A stretch of DNA of 64,000 nt, from NCBI GenBank assembly GCA_963573385.1, contig CAUYLG010048087.1:118556-182555 (forward strand). The letters run 5' to 3'. Numbering within the stretch: the stretch's first letter is position 1; every line of letters starts with the position of its first letter. Both the position numbers and the translations under genes were made by a program. Below the pieces are notes generated by a model. That model was not told the DNA's origin and made no database searches. It saw only the letters and a list, made by a program, of their open reading frames with translations. Positions 39,473 through 52,588 of this stretch are shown here, piece by piece. The stretch is from Cacajao melanocephalus. Taxonomy: Eukaryota > Chordata > Mammalia > Primates > Pitheciidae.

Positions 39473-40173
39473 GTAAAGTGATAGAATTCAATGCCTATTA
39501 ATAGAATTTTATATTTGCATTTTGACTTTTAAGTAGAATATTTATGGATTGAGGATGACTTTTCTACCATATTTCTATATATTCTCCAGCAATCTGTCAT
39601 CACAGTTTATATCTATTTTTCTTTCATTTTGTGGGTGGCTGATACATGACTGCTGTAATTATTTTGAAGCCCAGGCTTTTAGTTCCTTATACAAACTTAG
39701 AACATAACAAGAAATATAACCTATAGATAAGGTAGTATTTTTCCATACATCTAGGATTATCTGCAATATTATCCACAACTTCACTTTTATATACTTATAA
39801 AAAGTTAATTTTATATTACAAAAAGTTAATCAAGATTCAGAAATTACTGGCATTCAACCAATTATGACAAAAAGGAATTTGATAAACTTTGTATTCTTTT
39901 TCAAAATGATTATATTTAAGAATGAAAACAATGAATTACCAAAATAATAAGCCATTTTACAAGTAAAAGTATAAGATGATATCAACTCTCAAAACCTAGA
40001 GCATTATATAGCGTGAATTCATATTAAGAGGTTAGACAGTAATATAATGGAAATATATAAAGATATATTTTAACATATGTTGGTAAAATGTATGCAGATT
40101 TTTAACCATTATAAATCAGTTTGAACAAGTCATGATAATAAATAGTTTTTTTAAAAAAAAAAGTACATAAGCA

Positions 40174-40340
40174 TCAGCAGGACATGGTGACACATGCCTG
40201 TAGTCCCAGCTATTTAGGAGTCTGAGGCAGGAGGATTGCCTGAACCCAGGAGTTCAAGACTACAGTGTTCAATGACCACACCTGTGAATAGACATTGCAT
40301 GCCAACCTGGGCAATATAGTGAGACTTTGTCTCTAAAACA
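40174..40340 (+). mobile_element. Alu right-monomer fragment (sense)
   Basis: 'ggacatggtgacacatgcct', 'gtagtcccagctatttagga', 'aacctgggcaatatagtgag' and 'actttgtctctaaaac'. A monomer-length copy with a decayed tail, inside the intron after the signal-peptide exon. Confidence 0.82.
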
Positions 40341-42142
40341 AATCAAAACTAAAAAAATCTGCAAATAGAATTTATTTAATAGTATATTAAGTCTGTCAAG
40401 TGGGCATCTTGTAAATTTTTCTTGTATTACATGCACATGGGATCTAAAAGACCCTTGAGAGGTTAGTAAGACATTTTTATCCATATAGTTCAGAAATAAT
40501 CTCTATCGTCTTTTCTGTATATAATTTGGATAATTACTACATTAGAGGTATTGGTTATTAAAATCTTAGCATTTCAGATGATATTTGTGGATCTTCTGAA
40601 TTCTAAAGAAATAGTCTTGACCTCATAAAATGTAATAAATGTTAGAAAAGTGTTGACACTGAACTATAACTTTGCTTTTGAAGTACTCAGAAAGACTGAA
40701 TGTGAATAGAAATGGACATACCTCTCTGACTATATATAATGTATTTAAAAACTATTCTAAGGGCCACCTTAAATTACTTGATGTAGCTATTTTATATTAT
40801 ACACTTTGGAAAGCACTGCAATTATAGTTCCATCCCCCTAGGTAGAAAATCCCTTCTCTATTATTCCTAACATATAAGTAAGCTCTGTTTTGATACTTCC
40901 ATTTAAGAAATTCTGCTTACCTGACCTGCAAATATATAGACTTAAAGCTTGCTTTACATTTGGATGAAATCTTTCAGCCTACACAATATATTATATTTCA
41001 TCACTGACCAATCTTTTTATAGAAATTCTGGTTAGGAGGCTAAAATACCTTCATCTTTAGTGAATTCTTTTGGTTTGAGCATGCAGTAGCAAGTTAAGAG
41101 CAAGCTTCTTGGTGATCCTGTGGGAAAAGGCTAATAATTTCACACTGTCTCCCCAGTAGCAACAAAGATGCCACTAAGATTCCTGATTCAGAGTCCTGAC
41201 CATAATCTCAGGCATACACATTTATTCTTCGTCATTTCTCACTTTGTCAGTGGTGAAGGATGTGAAATTTTGTATTAATTCCTGGCACACATTTTTATTC
41301 TGATTGTCTCAGTTACTTATGCATTTTCATGCTGTAATGTCCTTAGACAACAATTGTTATAAAATATTAATGACATGTTTTCAGAACATCTGAATATTAT
41401 TCACTTACTTCAGGGCTCTAGAGCACTCACAAGGAAATGCAACTAAGGCAGGTATCCAATTTGAATGTCAAGGAGTTTGGCATCGCTACAATTGGCTTAA
41501 TTATAGAGGAAAGGATTTATAATGTAGAATATCTATTCTTATAAACACCCAAAGGTTATTAGCTCCATTCCCCAAATAATTAGTCATTGCTGAACCTTTA
41601 CAACCTTAGCAAATTTAGGAAAGAATAATGTTCTAATAAACATGTTGTTCACAAGTTATTAGCTGATATGTAAGGGACTGTGGCCATTGTGTATTGTCCC
41701 TCACCATTTATAACTGCAATAAAATTTAAATCACATGAATTTGCAATAAGCTCAAGTCCTGCTCTACACAGAAATAATAGTAATCAGAAACAAAGTAAAT
41801 GTGAATGAAAATACAGATATTTTGCATGTTGATTTACGAATATCTAGTTGATAAACAACACTGAACTTGAACTAATATCGGTAAGCTAGTAAAACTCATC
41901 AGATTTATAGGCAAGAGTGAAACATTTTTAAAAATAGAAAAATCTTTTAGAATTTGGAAAGGCATTTAGTTTTTATTCTAGGCTGGCTGTCAATGCTCAA
42001 AATGTGGTTTGCACAATTCTTGGGGTCCCAGAGATGCATCCAGATGGTCTGTGAGATCAAACTGTTTTAATAATAAACCTAAGATGCCATTTTTTCATTT
42101 TCACTGTGTTGTCATTGACTCTGATGATACAAAATTAATGGA
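40341..42142. other. CHL1-like intron, nothing recognised
   Basis: AT-rich, non-coding and without a repeat I can name. Confidence 0.4.
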
Positions 42143-42392
42143 GACTGGGCGTGGTGGCTCATGCCTGTAATTACGGTGCTTTGGAGGCTTGAGGTCAGGA
42201 GTTCAAGACCAGCTTGGGCAATGTAATGAGACATCACGTCTAAAATAAAATAAAAAAAATTTAACTGGGTGTGGTGGCTCACACCTGTCATCTCAACTAC
42301 TTGGGAGGCTAAAGCAGTAGGATCATTTGAGTTCCAGAGGTTGAGGCTGCAGTGAGCCATGATCATGCCACTACATTCCAGCCTGGCATTAG
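42143..42392 (+). mobile_element. Alu SINE (sense), 3'-truncated
   Basis: 'gactgggcgtggtggctcat', 'ggtcaggagttcaagaccag', linker 'aaataaaataaaaaaaattt', second monomer 'ctgggtgtggtggctcacac', ending after 'cattccagcctggca' with no poly(A). Confidence 0.88.
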
Positions 42393-43287
42393 CATCACAC
42401 TCTGGTAGTCATGATACTTAATGTGCAAATACTCAAAGTTAAAAATTCTGGAAGCAAAGCAAAACAAAAACAGTTTTGCTTAAGATTATAATTGTTGAAG
42501 CACTTAAAATTTATGAATGTTATTAATTCTCTACTCTGGAATACATACTTTCTAATATTGTAATGAACTGGGAAGTAAATATAAAATAATTTTGCTATGT
42601 ATCAAAGTTTTATCATGACCTCTATTTCTTGATTGCATCATTGCTTGAGTCCCTAGCTGGACACCATCTTTACTTTAAAGTTATGACTGACGAATTATGG
42701 TTGCTCAGATATAGGTCAGATATTTTGAAAGTGAACCAAGTGAATCTATTCGCTTCAAGATAAACAACTGACCATATATATTGTCATTGATAAAATGTGA
42801 GTGTTCAAGAAAAAATTAGAATTGTGGAGGACATATATTGTCCACTGTAAGCTTGAGAGCTTCGTGACATTTAATACTGCTGATTAAATGGGTGACAATA
42901 CTAAGGAGGGTCAATTTTTGATATTCTATAATGAAGTGCCTCTATTTCGAAGACACAAAACAGTGAACCAATATTTTTTCCAAATGAAAACTGCATGATG
43001 TTACAAAATCATTCATGAGTTAAAAAAAGTAAATCACTTAATGTTACAGAATAATGAAAAGTTGATTGATAGGTTCTAGATTCCATATTGCAATGAACAT
43101 TTTAAAAACTACCACTTGTTGAGTTTTGATGTTCTATCTAAAAAAATATCAGAAAGGACTATAAAATTTCCCATTATTTTTTAACTACATTATCTGTGTA
43201 AGGCTGAATTTTCTTTATATCTTTGAACAAATCAATATTGCAACAGATGGAATGCAGAAGCAAATATAAGAATCCATCTGTTTTCTC

Positions 43288-43488
43288 AAGAAATTACAGA
43301 GAGCTGGGCACAATGGTGCTCGCCTACAGTTCTATCTACTCAGAAGGCTGAGGTGGGAGGATTACTTGACCTTGGGATTTCTAGGCTGCCGTGAGCAATG
43401 ATCCTGCCACTGCACTCCAGCCTAGATGAGGGAGCAAGACCCCAACTCAAAGAATTAAGAAAAAAAAGAAAAAGAAAAGAAATTACAG
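43288..43488 (+). mobile_element. Alu right-monomer copy with 12-bp target-site duplication
   Basis: The body 43,301-43,450 runs from 'agctgggcacaatggtgctc' to 'gaccccaactcaa' and is followed by an A/G-rich tail. Direct repeats 'aagaaattacag' flank it at 43,288-43,299 and 43,477-43,488. Confidence 0.9.
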
Positions 43489-44160
43489 CAATTTGAAATA
43501 ATATAGAATAATGCCACTCTTCTCATTGTATTTAATGGTTTTCATAAAATATGTATTTTATTTTAACACAGAATTATTTTAAATAAATTCATAATATTTT
43601 GAAAGACTTTTTCAGTTTTTATTCCTATTATCGTAAATATTATTAGCTATAGTCCACATGAACAAAAGCTCCTTAAGATGTCTTGTAATTTTTAAGAATG
43701 CAAAGGAGTCCTGAGACCAGCAAATTTGAGAACAATTTTTCTAGGTTAAATCCTTAATATTACCAATGAGAAAGCAGAGAGAGGTTCAGAGCCTCGTCCA
43801 ATGTCACAGGTTTTAGGGTCCCGTTTGCGACTTTACTGTAGAATAGTACTTATGTAAGTTAGGCTCTGTGCCTGTCTGCAAATTGCTTTTCTCATACTTT
43901 ATTTGCCAAATTTAGGTCCCTGCTGCTGAACAGTTCGCATTTCCTTATGAACCAACCCTGTCCTTTTATTAGAGATTCTAATAACTGTACTAAAACTTGG
44001 ATGTCTCCTTTTGATCTTTACACACATCATGATCTGTGTTTTATTCCAAAACTTAATCCAAACTGTGTTTCCAGCATTAGTAAATCTATTTTATAGTTGC
44101 AATTCTCAGAAATGTAATCTCGCTGCTCTGCTAGGTGAGAGGCAAAGTCACTTCCTACTA

Positions 44161-44407
44161 TTTTTTTTTTAACTTTTGTGAAAGAGTCTCTGTCACCCAG
44201 GCTCAAGTGCAGTGGCTCAATCACAGCTCACAACAGCCTCAACCTCCTGGGTTTAAAATTAGTCCAGCTCATTTTTAAATTTTTTGTAAAGACAAGACTC
44301 TCCCTATGTTACCCAGGTTGCTCTTGAACTCCTGGACCTAAGCTATCCTCCCACTTCAGTCTTCCAAAATGTTGGGATTACAGATGTGAGGCACCAAGTG
44401 TGACCCA
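44161..44407 (-). mobile_element. Alu SINE (antisense), old
   Basis: T-tract, 'gtctctgtcacccaggctca', 'agcctcaacctcctgggttt', a deleted linker region, 'ccctatgttacccaggttgc', 'atgttgggattacagatgtg'. Its 3' boundary nearly touches the L1 target site at 44,419. Confidence 0.87.
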
Positions 44408-44418
44408 CGCCCTACTTT

Positions 44419-44705
44419 TTAAAATTGTATTTGTCAATGTGATTTTGATTTGCATTTCTCTAATGACTGGTGATGATGAGCTTTTTTTCATATGTTTGTT
44501 GGCTGCATGGGGTCTAGGGGAGGCAAGCAGGGGGTGGGGGGATTGGTGAGGGATAACATTAGAAGAAATACCTAATGTAGATGACAGGGGGATGGATGCA
44601 GCAAACCACCATGGCACATGTATACCTATGAACAAACCTGCACAATCTGCACATGTACCCCAGAACTTAAAATATAATTTAAAAATTGTTAAAATTGTAT
44701 TTGTC
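44419..44705 (+). mobile_element. 5'-inverted L1 (twin-primed) with 17-bp target-site duplication
   Basis: Direct repeats 'ttaaaattgtatttgtc' lie at 44,419-44,435 and 44,689-44,705. Inside, 44,436 to about 44,510 is antisense L1 ORF2 ('gatttgcatttctctaatga' through 'tgtttgttggctgcatg'). About 44,511-44,688 is the sense L1 3' UTR ('ggtctaggggaggcaagcag', 'catggcacatgtatacctat', 'gcacatgtaccccagaactt', A-rich end). This inverted-plus-direct structure is the signature of twin priming during L1 integration. L1PA/L1PB age is likely. Confidence 0.92.
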
Positions 44706-44788
44706 TCATAGATTATTTAACTTATCAAAGAACACTAACAGAGTTTGTTACAAGATGAGAGGATATTTGAATATGAAGCATCCATTAA

Positions 44789-44836
44789 CACTCCGACCTG
44801 GGCAATAGAATAAGACCTTGCCTTAAAAAAATAAGA
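44789..44836 (+). repeat. Very short Alu 3'-end fragment
   Basis: 'cactccgacctgggcaatag' then 'accttgccttaaaaaaata' equals the last 45 bp of an Alu. Confidence 0.65.
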
Positions 44837-45339
44837 ATCTATTAAAAACAAAAGGACACATTATGCATTAGCCATTATTTTACATTAATGGTTATCAATC
44901 AGTTGAATTCTCGAAGGAAACGAAACAAAACAACGCAAACTCCCAATAGATAAGTCAGAAAAAGTTATAAAATGAAAACTTATAAATGAAAGACAACAAA
45001 CACTGAACAAGACCATGAAAGAACATTTATTAACAACAACAAAAAAAAGAAAATTAAAATAAAGAGAATAGGGAGTTTATATTTTCCTTTGTAAAAAATT
45101 CTAAACTATTTCTATTATTTTGAAATACTAGCATTCAGTGATGGCAAAAATATGGAGAACAACTCTATTTTTGTTATGTATGGTATATTTTCTGTGGTGA
45201 GATAATATTTACCTTTATCTAGAGTCATTACCATTTGTGTCTACGGCTGAAAATTTATCATAAATCAGTAATTCAATAAAGGAAAAATCAAATTACTCAA
45301 AATGCCTATTGAAATACACTACCTGGAAAGAAAAAAAAT

Positions 45340-45790
45340 GGATAATAATTTAATGTCCAGTAATAGAATGATTAAATATTATAGCATACCAGTGAGAAAA
45401 AATAATATAAAAGTGATACATTAATTATAATGTGTTTATAGAAACATAGAAGACTGAAAACAGAACTTTCAAAGTGACTGAACTAAGTAAAAATGCATAT
45501 GCATGCTAACATGGATTGAAGCCAATAATAATAATAGATATTTTAAAGTGGTGATGACATAGCAACTTTTCTTCTGCTTTAAAAATGGTTACATTATTCT
45601 GGGTTTAAATTGAATGAACGTATATGAAAACATGAAATGATGGCAGTGAAGTGTATTCCTTAGAAGTAAGTACATGTTGCAAAGAGAGAGTGAGATTTAG
45701 TCTATTATTTTCACTTTTATATCATCCTTTCACTTATCAGCGTACAAAAGAGGTTTAAAGTGTTTCTGTTATAAATTAACTTTGCCCAGG
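45340..45790 (+). repeat. Probable L1M 3'-region remnant
   Basis: 'ataatttaatgtccagtaat', 'agaatgattaaatattatag' and later 'gtattccttagaagtaagta' resemble an old L1 3' UTR. Highly decayed; moderate to low certainty. Confidence 0.35.
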
Positions 45791-45833
45791 GTTTGAAGAG
45801 TGTGTGTTTTTAAGTACATATTTTAATATTTAG

Positions 45834-45939
45834 TTAAACAGGTTCCAACAATCATAAAACAGTCAAAAGTCCAAGTTGCCTTTCCCTTTGATGAATATTT
45901 TCAAATTGAATGTGAAGCTAAAGGGAATCCAGAACCAAC
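45834..45939 (+). CDS. CHL1: CHL1-like exon: first half of Ig domain 1
   Basis: The 106-bp exon follows 'atatttag' and ends 'ccaac|gtgagt'. In phase with the previous exon it encodes residues 31-65 plus two bases. It includes KQVPTIIKQSKVQVAFPFDE and the first Ig cysteine (Cys57, context IECEAKGNPEP). I see one change from recalled human CHL1 (Gln32 to Lys). The near identity suggests constraint or recent origin. This segment begins the Ig-like fold of the adhesive ectodomain. Confidence 0.93.
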
Positions 45940-48022
45940 GTGAGTATTCTTTCAAATTAAATGATTCTTTAAATGTACACTGTTCTTTATACTGTTCTTT
46001 ATTTTTACCATGATAAGCTTGTTGGACTATAAATCTACACATGTTTGAAGCTAAGGGTTTACAAAAAAATAATATCCATGCAAATAAAAATAAAGTTTGG
46101 TTATTTTACATACATTCTTCTGCCAGTTGAATTTATTTTGACCATAAACTAAGAGGTCTTACACAAAATATTTAGGGTAGTCTTTGGTACAGCAGAAATG
46201 CTCAACAATCCCTTAATCTACAAGTAAAAAAGATAGCTAAAAACTAGAAGATTTTTTATTCTACTTAGTAAAAATGTAGCACTTATTAAGTCAAAATTAA
46301 CACATTTGTAAATATCATTCTATACATATTTATAACTGTATGTCTTTAAATTTAAACATCTTATTCTGTGAATATGTTGTTACCTGATTTTTTTAAGTTG
46401 TGATAGAAATATTGTCATCTCAGGTGGCAGGATACCATTTGCGTGATATACTACTATCTGGTATTATTTTATTTTGTAATTAAATAATTGTTATTCTAGG
46501 TGATCGTAATCACTGATGAGCTTTTCAAAATACCTTCTGTGTGGGGAGGAAATAAATTCTGTGTGGATTTATTGAGAAGGGAGAGGCTATGGGAAGAATT
46601 CCCAATATTAAAATTCTACATGATTCTAAAGTGGAAAGCAAACCTACCTACTTTTATTAATCTGCATGTTTATATTATATTCATTAAGAATACACCAATT
46701 TAATGAAAATTGCTGGTTTTTAATTGTATCATGACTATTGTTATTGCTTGATAATTTCATATTTAATGATCATTATGTTAAATTATAATTATTTCTGTAT
46801 TTAATAAAATGGAATATATTCAAGCAGTCTATGTAAATATGGATGAATTACAAAGGAATGTAGGATAATTTATTCAATCAATATGAATATATTAATCAAT
46901 ATAGTATGTTAACATTAATTAACTGAATTATGATGTCAAAAGATAATACCATACACTTGTCACCAGTGAAATATAAAATGCACAGAGAGAAGTAAAGTAA
47001 GTCAGGAGGATGGCTGGGCAGGCCTACTCCTAATGAAAATACATGTTCATGAAGGTTTGTTATTCCCATTGGGAGAATAATCACTTAGATTAGTCTAAGA
47101 ATATGGTGTCCTGAAATAAACCCAAATTTACATGGGTCTTTCTAGTATATGATGCTGAATACAATCTAATTGAGAAGTCATTATTTGTCTATAAGACTGA
47201 TAAAGATTTAAAGAGACTTTTTAATGTCATTGTCATAGAACTGACACCCTAGTATACTGGGGTGGGAATTTGTGCACATTTTCTTTCTAGAATGTAATTT
47301 TGCAACATTTATCAAATACCATAAAAAGCTTTTAATTATTGATTTATTGATCTCATTTCTAAGGAACTGGCAGAAAGAAATATTTGGACAAGTACAAAGA
47401 ATAAACATATCGAGTTGTTTCTTACAATATTGTTCATAAAAGGAAAAACATTGAAATGGTTATAAGTAACTAAAATAGTAACCATATGACAGAAGATAAT
47501 GTAGCTATGAAAATTGACTTTAGTATCATTACAATAATGGAAAAATTCAATTGGCCAAATTATATATTCAGTGTGGTCTCAACTATGTCACAAAATTCTA
47601 AAAATACTAGTAGGAAATATTATCAAGTGTAATAATACTGGGCTTGTGTGTTTTGGGATTTTGAGTGATTTCCTTACACATATACATACATATGTGAATA
47701 GAAATTATATATGTTTCTTGTAATTTCCAGAATATTAATAATAATACTGCATTACCTTTCTAAATGAAAAAAAGTTTTAAAAAATTAAAGAAAGCAAAAG
47801 CTACTTTCCATTTTAATCATCTCATTTGTCAGGCTATTTTATGGATAGTAATATTTCTCAGATTCTTCTGAGACCCTTATTTATATCCAGTTATAGTCCA
47901 TTAAGTATATACTTATTACCAAAAAGTGTCTTAGTTTTGTCATTTTTTATGCAGTTGTTAATAAATACTCTAAAAATATGTTATTATTTTTCAGGATTAT
48001 TAAGTTTAGTTTTGTTTTTTAG
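45940..48022. other. CHL1-like intron with AT-rich old L1-like remnants
   Basis: The intron holds no second gene. Decayed L1M-like text is plausible at about 46,795-46,900 and 47,270-47,790 but cannot be firmly named. Confidence 0.4.
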
Positions 48023-48210
48023 ATTTATGTGGACTAAGGATGACAACCCTTTTTATTTCACTGACCCTCGGATAATTACATCTAACAATTCAGGAACATT
48101 CAGGATCCCAAATGAGGGGCACATATCTCACTTTCAAGGGAAATATCGCTGCTTTGCTTCTAATAAACTGGGAATTGCTATGTCAGAAGAAATAGAATTT
48201 ATAGTTCCAA
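48023..48210 (+). CDS. CHL1: CHL1-like exon: second half of Ig domain 1
   Basis: The 188-bp exon follows a T-rich acceptor 'tttttag' and ends 'ttccaa|gtaagt', a strong donor. It encodes residues 66-128 plus one base. Present are the core Trp69, an N-glycosylation sequon at Asn87 (NNS), the YRC motif with the second Ig cysteine (Cys109), and the domain end IEFIVP. Differences from recalled human CHL1: Ser68 to Met, Gly73 to Asp, His81 to Pro, Pro85 to Thr. No frameshift or stop. The open frame extending to both sides of this exon is intron read-through. Confidence 0.95.
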
Positions 48211-49609
48211 GTAAGTATTATAACGGGAATTTCATTTTACAAATGTTTTAGTGATGTGTTAAATAGGAGTTATATTGGGTTCCAATGAACTAAAGCAATT
48301 ATTAATTAAATCAGCTTATATGTGTCTTATATTTCATTTATAAGGAAAATTTTCCTTCAGGTCTTGATACTTAAAATTGGATGACTTTAGAAAGCAACAT
48401 AATTTTGCTGTATTTCAGTAACCTTTTATCTAACGTGGAAAAATATAATATCTGCTTTGCCTCATACGATGAGAATTAAACACATTATTAGTTAAATTCA
48501 GCTAAATTCCACGAAGTAATAGATAATCCCAAAACCCCTCTGTAAACACAAATTTATTTTTTGATAAAGCGATTTGCTGTGGGCCTGGCAACTCTTCAGG
48601 GCAACTGTTTTCTATGTAGCCTTCTCGCTGATCTCAGCTAACGGAAACATCATCATTCCGTGGTTGCCTCATGTGAAACATGCCATTTTGGTCAAAGAGT
48701 CTGGGACAGCAGCATGAAAAACTGTATACAGCCTCTTAAATGCTTCTGACAAGAAGTTACACAAGCAACTCCCACTCATGTTTTGTTAGATGGGGCAAAG
48801 CAAGTTGCATAATCCCACCTAACATCAATAATACGACGCTCATTAAGGGAGGAGAACCAGCTATTGCTAATGTCAACCATAAAAATGATGTAAAACTGTC
48901 AGACATTTTGCTCTTATATAGGTATGTATTTATCAGTAATTGTCCCCCAAAGTAGTTTACTTTATTGGTAGCATATTTGGCCAATGTTCATGGACTATCC
49001 ATGACCACCTTTTATATTTGATCATGTTTTCCCCTGTTCTTAAGATGTCTACCAAGAGACAATTTTAGCCAAAGGCTTTATAGGGTAAATTGCAGCCTAA
49101 AACTGTCAGCTAGCTTCTATTCAGCAATTTCTTCTTTCAGAGCCCTAGACAAGAAAGTATTTCAAAGAAAGTTCTAGGCCTTTTAAAATATGAACAATTG
49201 ATTCTGGGGGTGCAGAATGTCCACAAACTTCAGAAAAACAAGTGATGAAGAATCTTTAACCCAAAAGTGCAGAGAGGGCGTTTTATTTAAATTGTTCTAA
49301 TGTCCTTATATAATTCTAGAGAAGAGAATGTAGATCAATTTTAGACTCAGAAATAAAGTGTACATCTTAAAATTAATAGAATATTTACACTAAAATTATA
49401 GGAAAAAAGTTTTATCATACTATGTGGTTGATGGGAAGGGGAGAAAAAATATAAGAAAGTAGAGTAAAAGAAAAAGTAAGAAAAGAAGAAAGAAAAAGAA
49501 AGAAATAAATTCAAATGTATCACAAATCAAAGATAAAAGTAAATAGAATAAATGTTTCGAGTTAAAAAGAAGCTATAAACTTTTTATAATACATTTATCT
49601 AAACCATAA
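48211..49609. other. CHL1-like intron, partly unresolved repeat
   Basis: 48,560-48,960 looks like an old MER-type repeat ('cttctgacaagaagttacac', 'ggggcaaagcaagttgcata'). A purine run lies at 49,436-49,510. No gene is seen. Confidence 0.4.
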
Positions 49610-50830
49610 AAATACAGAATTGTTGAAATGAAAAACATGGAAAAAGTATCCCAGATAAATGTTTTCCAAAAGAAAGATAAGTATGGCCATATTAGTATCA
49701 GTCAAAATAGACTTTATTTTTAAAAGCCTTCATGGAGATTAATTTGCTAGACATATATAATATTAAAATGCGTGAAGCCAAAATGGAACTATAAAGAGAA
49801 ATAGACAAATTTACCATAATAAGGAGATATTAACGTATCCTTTTCATTATTTGCTAACTCAAGCGGAGAAAAACATCAGTAAGCACATAGGGGATTTAAA
49901 GAGTCCAATCACAAGCTCCAGCTAATGAAAATGTATAGACTATTATAACTAAATCCACAAAATGAATTTTTTCATACACACAGGGTAAAAGGTTATATTT
50001 GAAGATATATTGGGCTATGAGGAAAATATCAAAATGCAATTAAGTTAGAAATCGATAATAAATAGAAAACTTTAAAAACATATCTTTGAAAGTTAACAAA
50101 TATATTTCTAAGTGAGTCTTTGGTCAAGTAAGAAATGTCAAGGAAAGACAGGATCTATTTTGAAGTGAAGACAGTGAAAATTCTACGTAACAAAACATAT
50201 TTGATACAGTAAACGTATTGTTTAGAGAGATCTTTATCATTTTAAAGACATATTAGAAAAGCATAAAGGATGAAAGTTGATGATCTTAGCTTATTATGTA
50301 ACATAATTTTAGGATAAAAATCAATGAGCTAATTTAAGGCAACAGAATAAACTATAGTGAAAGGAGAACGTAATATAAAAGCAGAAAATAAATTTAAAAA
50401 ACTGGTATCCAATCTTTGTCGTCAAACTATTCATATTTACTAAAAAACATAAAAAAGATCTAGATAAATACAAAATAAGTAAACTATTTCAATTTATTGG
50501 AAGAACCAATACAGTTAAAATGCTCATTCTTAATGGATTGATATACAGAATTGAAATCAGATTGCCAATGGTTTGGTTTTTGTTTCTCTGTTTGTGAAAT
50601 GTGACCAGCTGATTCAAAAATATATTTGAGGAACAAAGGAGAAAATTTAGTAGAAACTCTTAAAGAATAGCAAGTCATAGGAACTTCTTTTCAGAAATCA
50701 AGAGTCAGCATAACACTTCAGGAATTAAGCCGTCATGGCTTTGTGCAGGGTTATACAAATCAGAATAGCATAGTCAACCCAGAAACAAACACTCACATAT
50801 ATAAAAACAGTTGACAGAATTAGCATGTTA
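49610..50830 (+). repeat. Old L1/HAL1-like ORF2 remnant (sense)
   Basis: 'agtatcagtcaaaatagact' near 49,695, 'caaatttaccataataagga' near 49,807, and later text about initiated chains of AT-rich codons are co-linear with ORF2 of an ancient L1. All frames are broken. Confidence 0.5.
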
Positions 50831-51859
50831 GCATGGATTTCTCTCAAGTGGACATCTCAGAGTTACTGAGATATGTTAGCATCACAGCAGTGACATGTCA
50901 ACCTGGAAATTATCCTTAGGAGCTTGGATTTGAATTGACATTCAGTAGTAAATGTCCATGAATTCTGGATCTGAAGGTATTGCCATGAAAACTGTGGTTG
51001 ATAATTGTGAAACTGTATTATATTTTTATAGTTAACTGAAATAGGTTAAGACTAGAGAAACAGACAGATTAAGTATCTGTTGCAGGAGGCAAGTCATGAG
51101 GGTGATCCCTAACCTAAATTCTAGTGGTTGCTATGGAGACACAAAGGAAAAGGCAGCAGCTAGATCTATTGCAGAAAAAGGAATGGCAGAATTTGGTTTA
51201 AGATTCTGCAATTAAAGGATTTCAAAATCTTTTTTTTATCTCATTATCTATGCAGACCAAGTGAAGACATGAAGAATGCAAGGATAATTCTCACCAGAAT
51301 GAGAGTATTGTATTAAGAGATGAGATGGGAGTTGGATCTGAGCTATGTTATTGGATAATTGCTCTGTTTTTTCTTGTTTGTTTGTTTTGGTTTTTTGCTG
51401 CTGCTGCAGAGAAGAGCAAAATAAATTAGGTTTCTTATGCATCATTTCTAGCCTTTCCTGAAATTACTTCATCATCTGACAGCTTTCTGCAACCGTCTAT
51501 ATATTGAATAGTAACCCAAGCTAATCCTTCGGAGTTTATAAATCAGAGACAATTTAAAGCTTCCTATAGTTTTTAATTGATTCTTCTCTTAAATGCTAGA
51601 GAATTGATTCATTTATTGATAGAAACTTCATGTTTTAAATGTTAGAGTTTCTATTTCCCAATCCCCTGCTAATAAACAGAAACCTTTGTATACAATGTTC
51701 AGTTTTGTATTTTCAACAACACTGCAGTTAAGTTTTCTAGGGAAAGAGTGAAAGAAAAAACAGCAACCAAACAAACAGAATGTACCACTTTTATATACAA
51801 GAAAAACTATTTAATTAAATGTGTTATCCAAGACGTGGCACAGGGATTTTGTCAGTGAA

Positions 51860-51985
51860 TTATTCAACAATCTTTCCAAAACGCCCATAATACACCAGCC
51901 ACTTTCTAGTAATTTTGGATTTAATAGTAAATAAAATCAAAGACTGTCCTCAAGAAATGTACATCCTGTGCATGCATATGGTGAT
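51860..51985 (-). repeat. L2-type fragment (antisense)
   Basis: 'attattcaacaatctttcca', 'tacaccagccactttctagt' and 'gactgtcctcaagaaatgta' follow the antisense L2 3' block order, strongly diverged. Confidence 0.5.
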
Positions 51986-52171
51986 TGATCTGGAAAGGAT
52001 GGGAACTATTTTCTTGCCTTCATTATCTAACTATCAGTAAAATTAAAATGATGATATAAATAATCCTAGCTTGGCTGTTGAATACTACTAACCCTTCAGC
52101 ACACAGATCAGATTTCTCCACTTAGCATTCCTAGCCTATTGCAGCCTAGATTATTTTTTTTTCTGAGTTTT

Positions 52172-52363
52172 TAAACAATTTTTTTGTTTGTTTTTGTTTA
52201 GAGACAGGATCTTCCTCTGTTGCCCAGGCTAGAGTGCAGAGGCACAAACGCAACTCACTGAAGCCTCATCCTCCTGGGCTCTAGCAATCCTCCCACCTCA
52301 GCCTCCCCAGTAGCTGGGACTACAGGCGTGTACCACCATGTCCAGCTATAAACAATTTTTTTG
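52172..52363 (-). mobile_element. Alu monomer (antisense) with 15-bp target-site duplication
   Basis: The body 52,187-52,348 runs from the T/G tail, 'gagacaggatcttcctctgt' and 'agtagctgggactacaggcg' to 'caccatgtccagc'. Direct repeats 'taaacaatttttttg' lie at 52,172-52,186 and 52,349-52,363. Confidence 0.92.
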
Positions 52364-52429
52364 AAGTATCATTTACATATCATAAATGTTACCTGTTTTA
52401 AGTGTGTAATTAATGATTTTTATATATTT

Positions 52430-52434
52430 TCTAT

Positions 52435-52465
<31 letters not shown>

Positions 52466-52588
52466 TCTTAGAGATGGGGTCTTGCTATGTAGCCCATGCT
52501 GGTCTCAAACTCCTGGCCTCAGGTGATCCTCCTGCTTCAGCCTCCTGAGTACCTGGGATTATTGGCACATGCCACTATGCCTGGCCAA
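52430..52588 (-). mobile_element. Alu monomer (antisense) with (TTTA)n tail
   Basis: TTTA repeats at 52,430-52,467 derive from the poly(A) tail. Then follow 'gagatggggtcttgctatgt', 'ggtctcaaactcctggcctc' and 'ttattggcacatgccactat'. Monomer length only. Confidence 0.88.

Noticed and set aside
47826..48251. 141-codon reading frame as an independent gene
   Set aside because: It is the CHL1-like Ig exon (48,023-48,210) extended into both introns. The splice sites define the real coding part.
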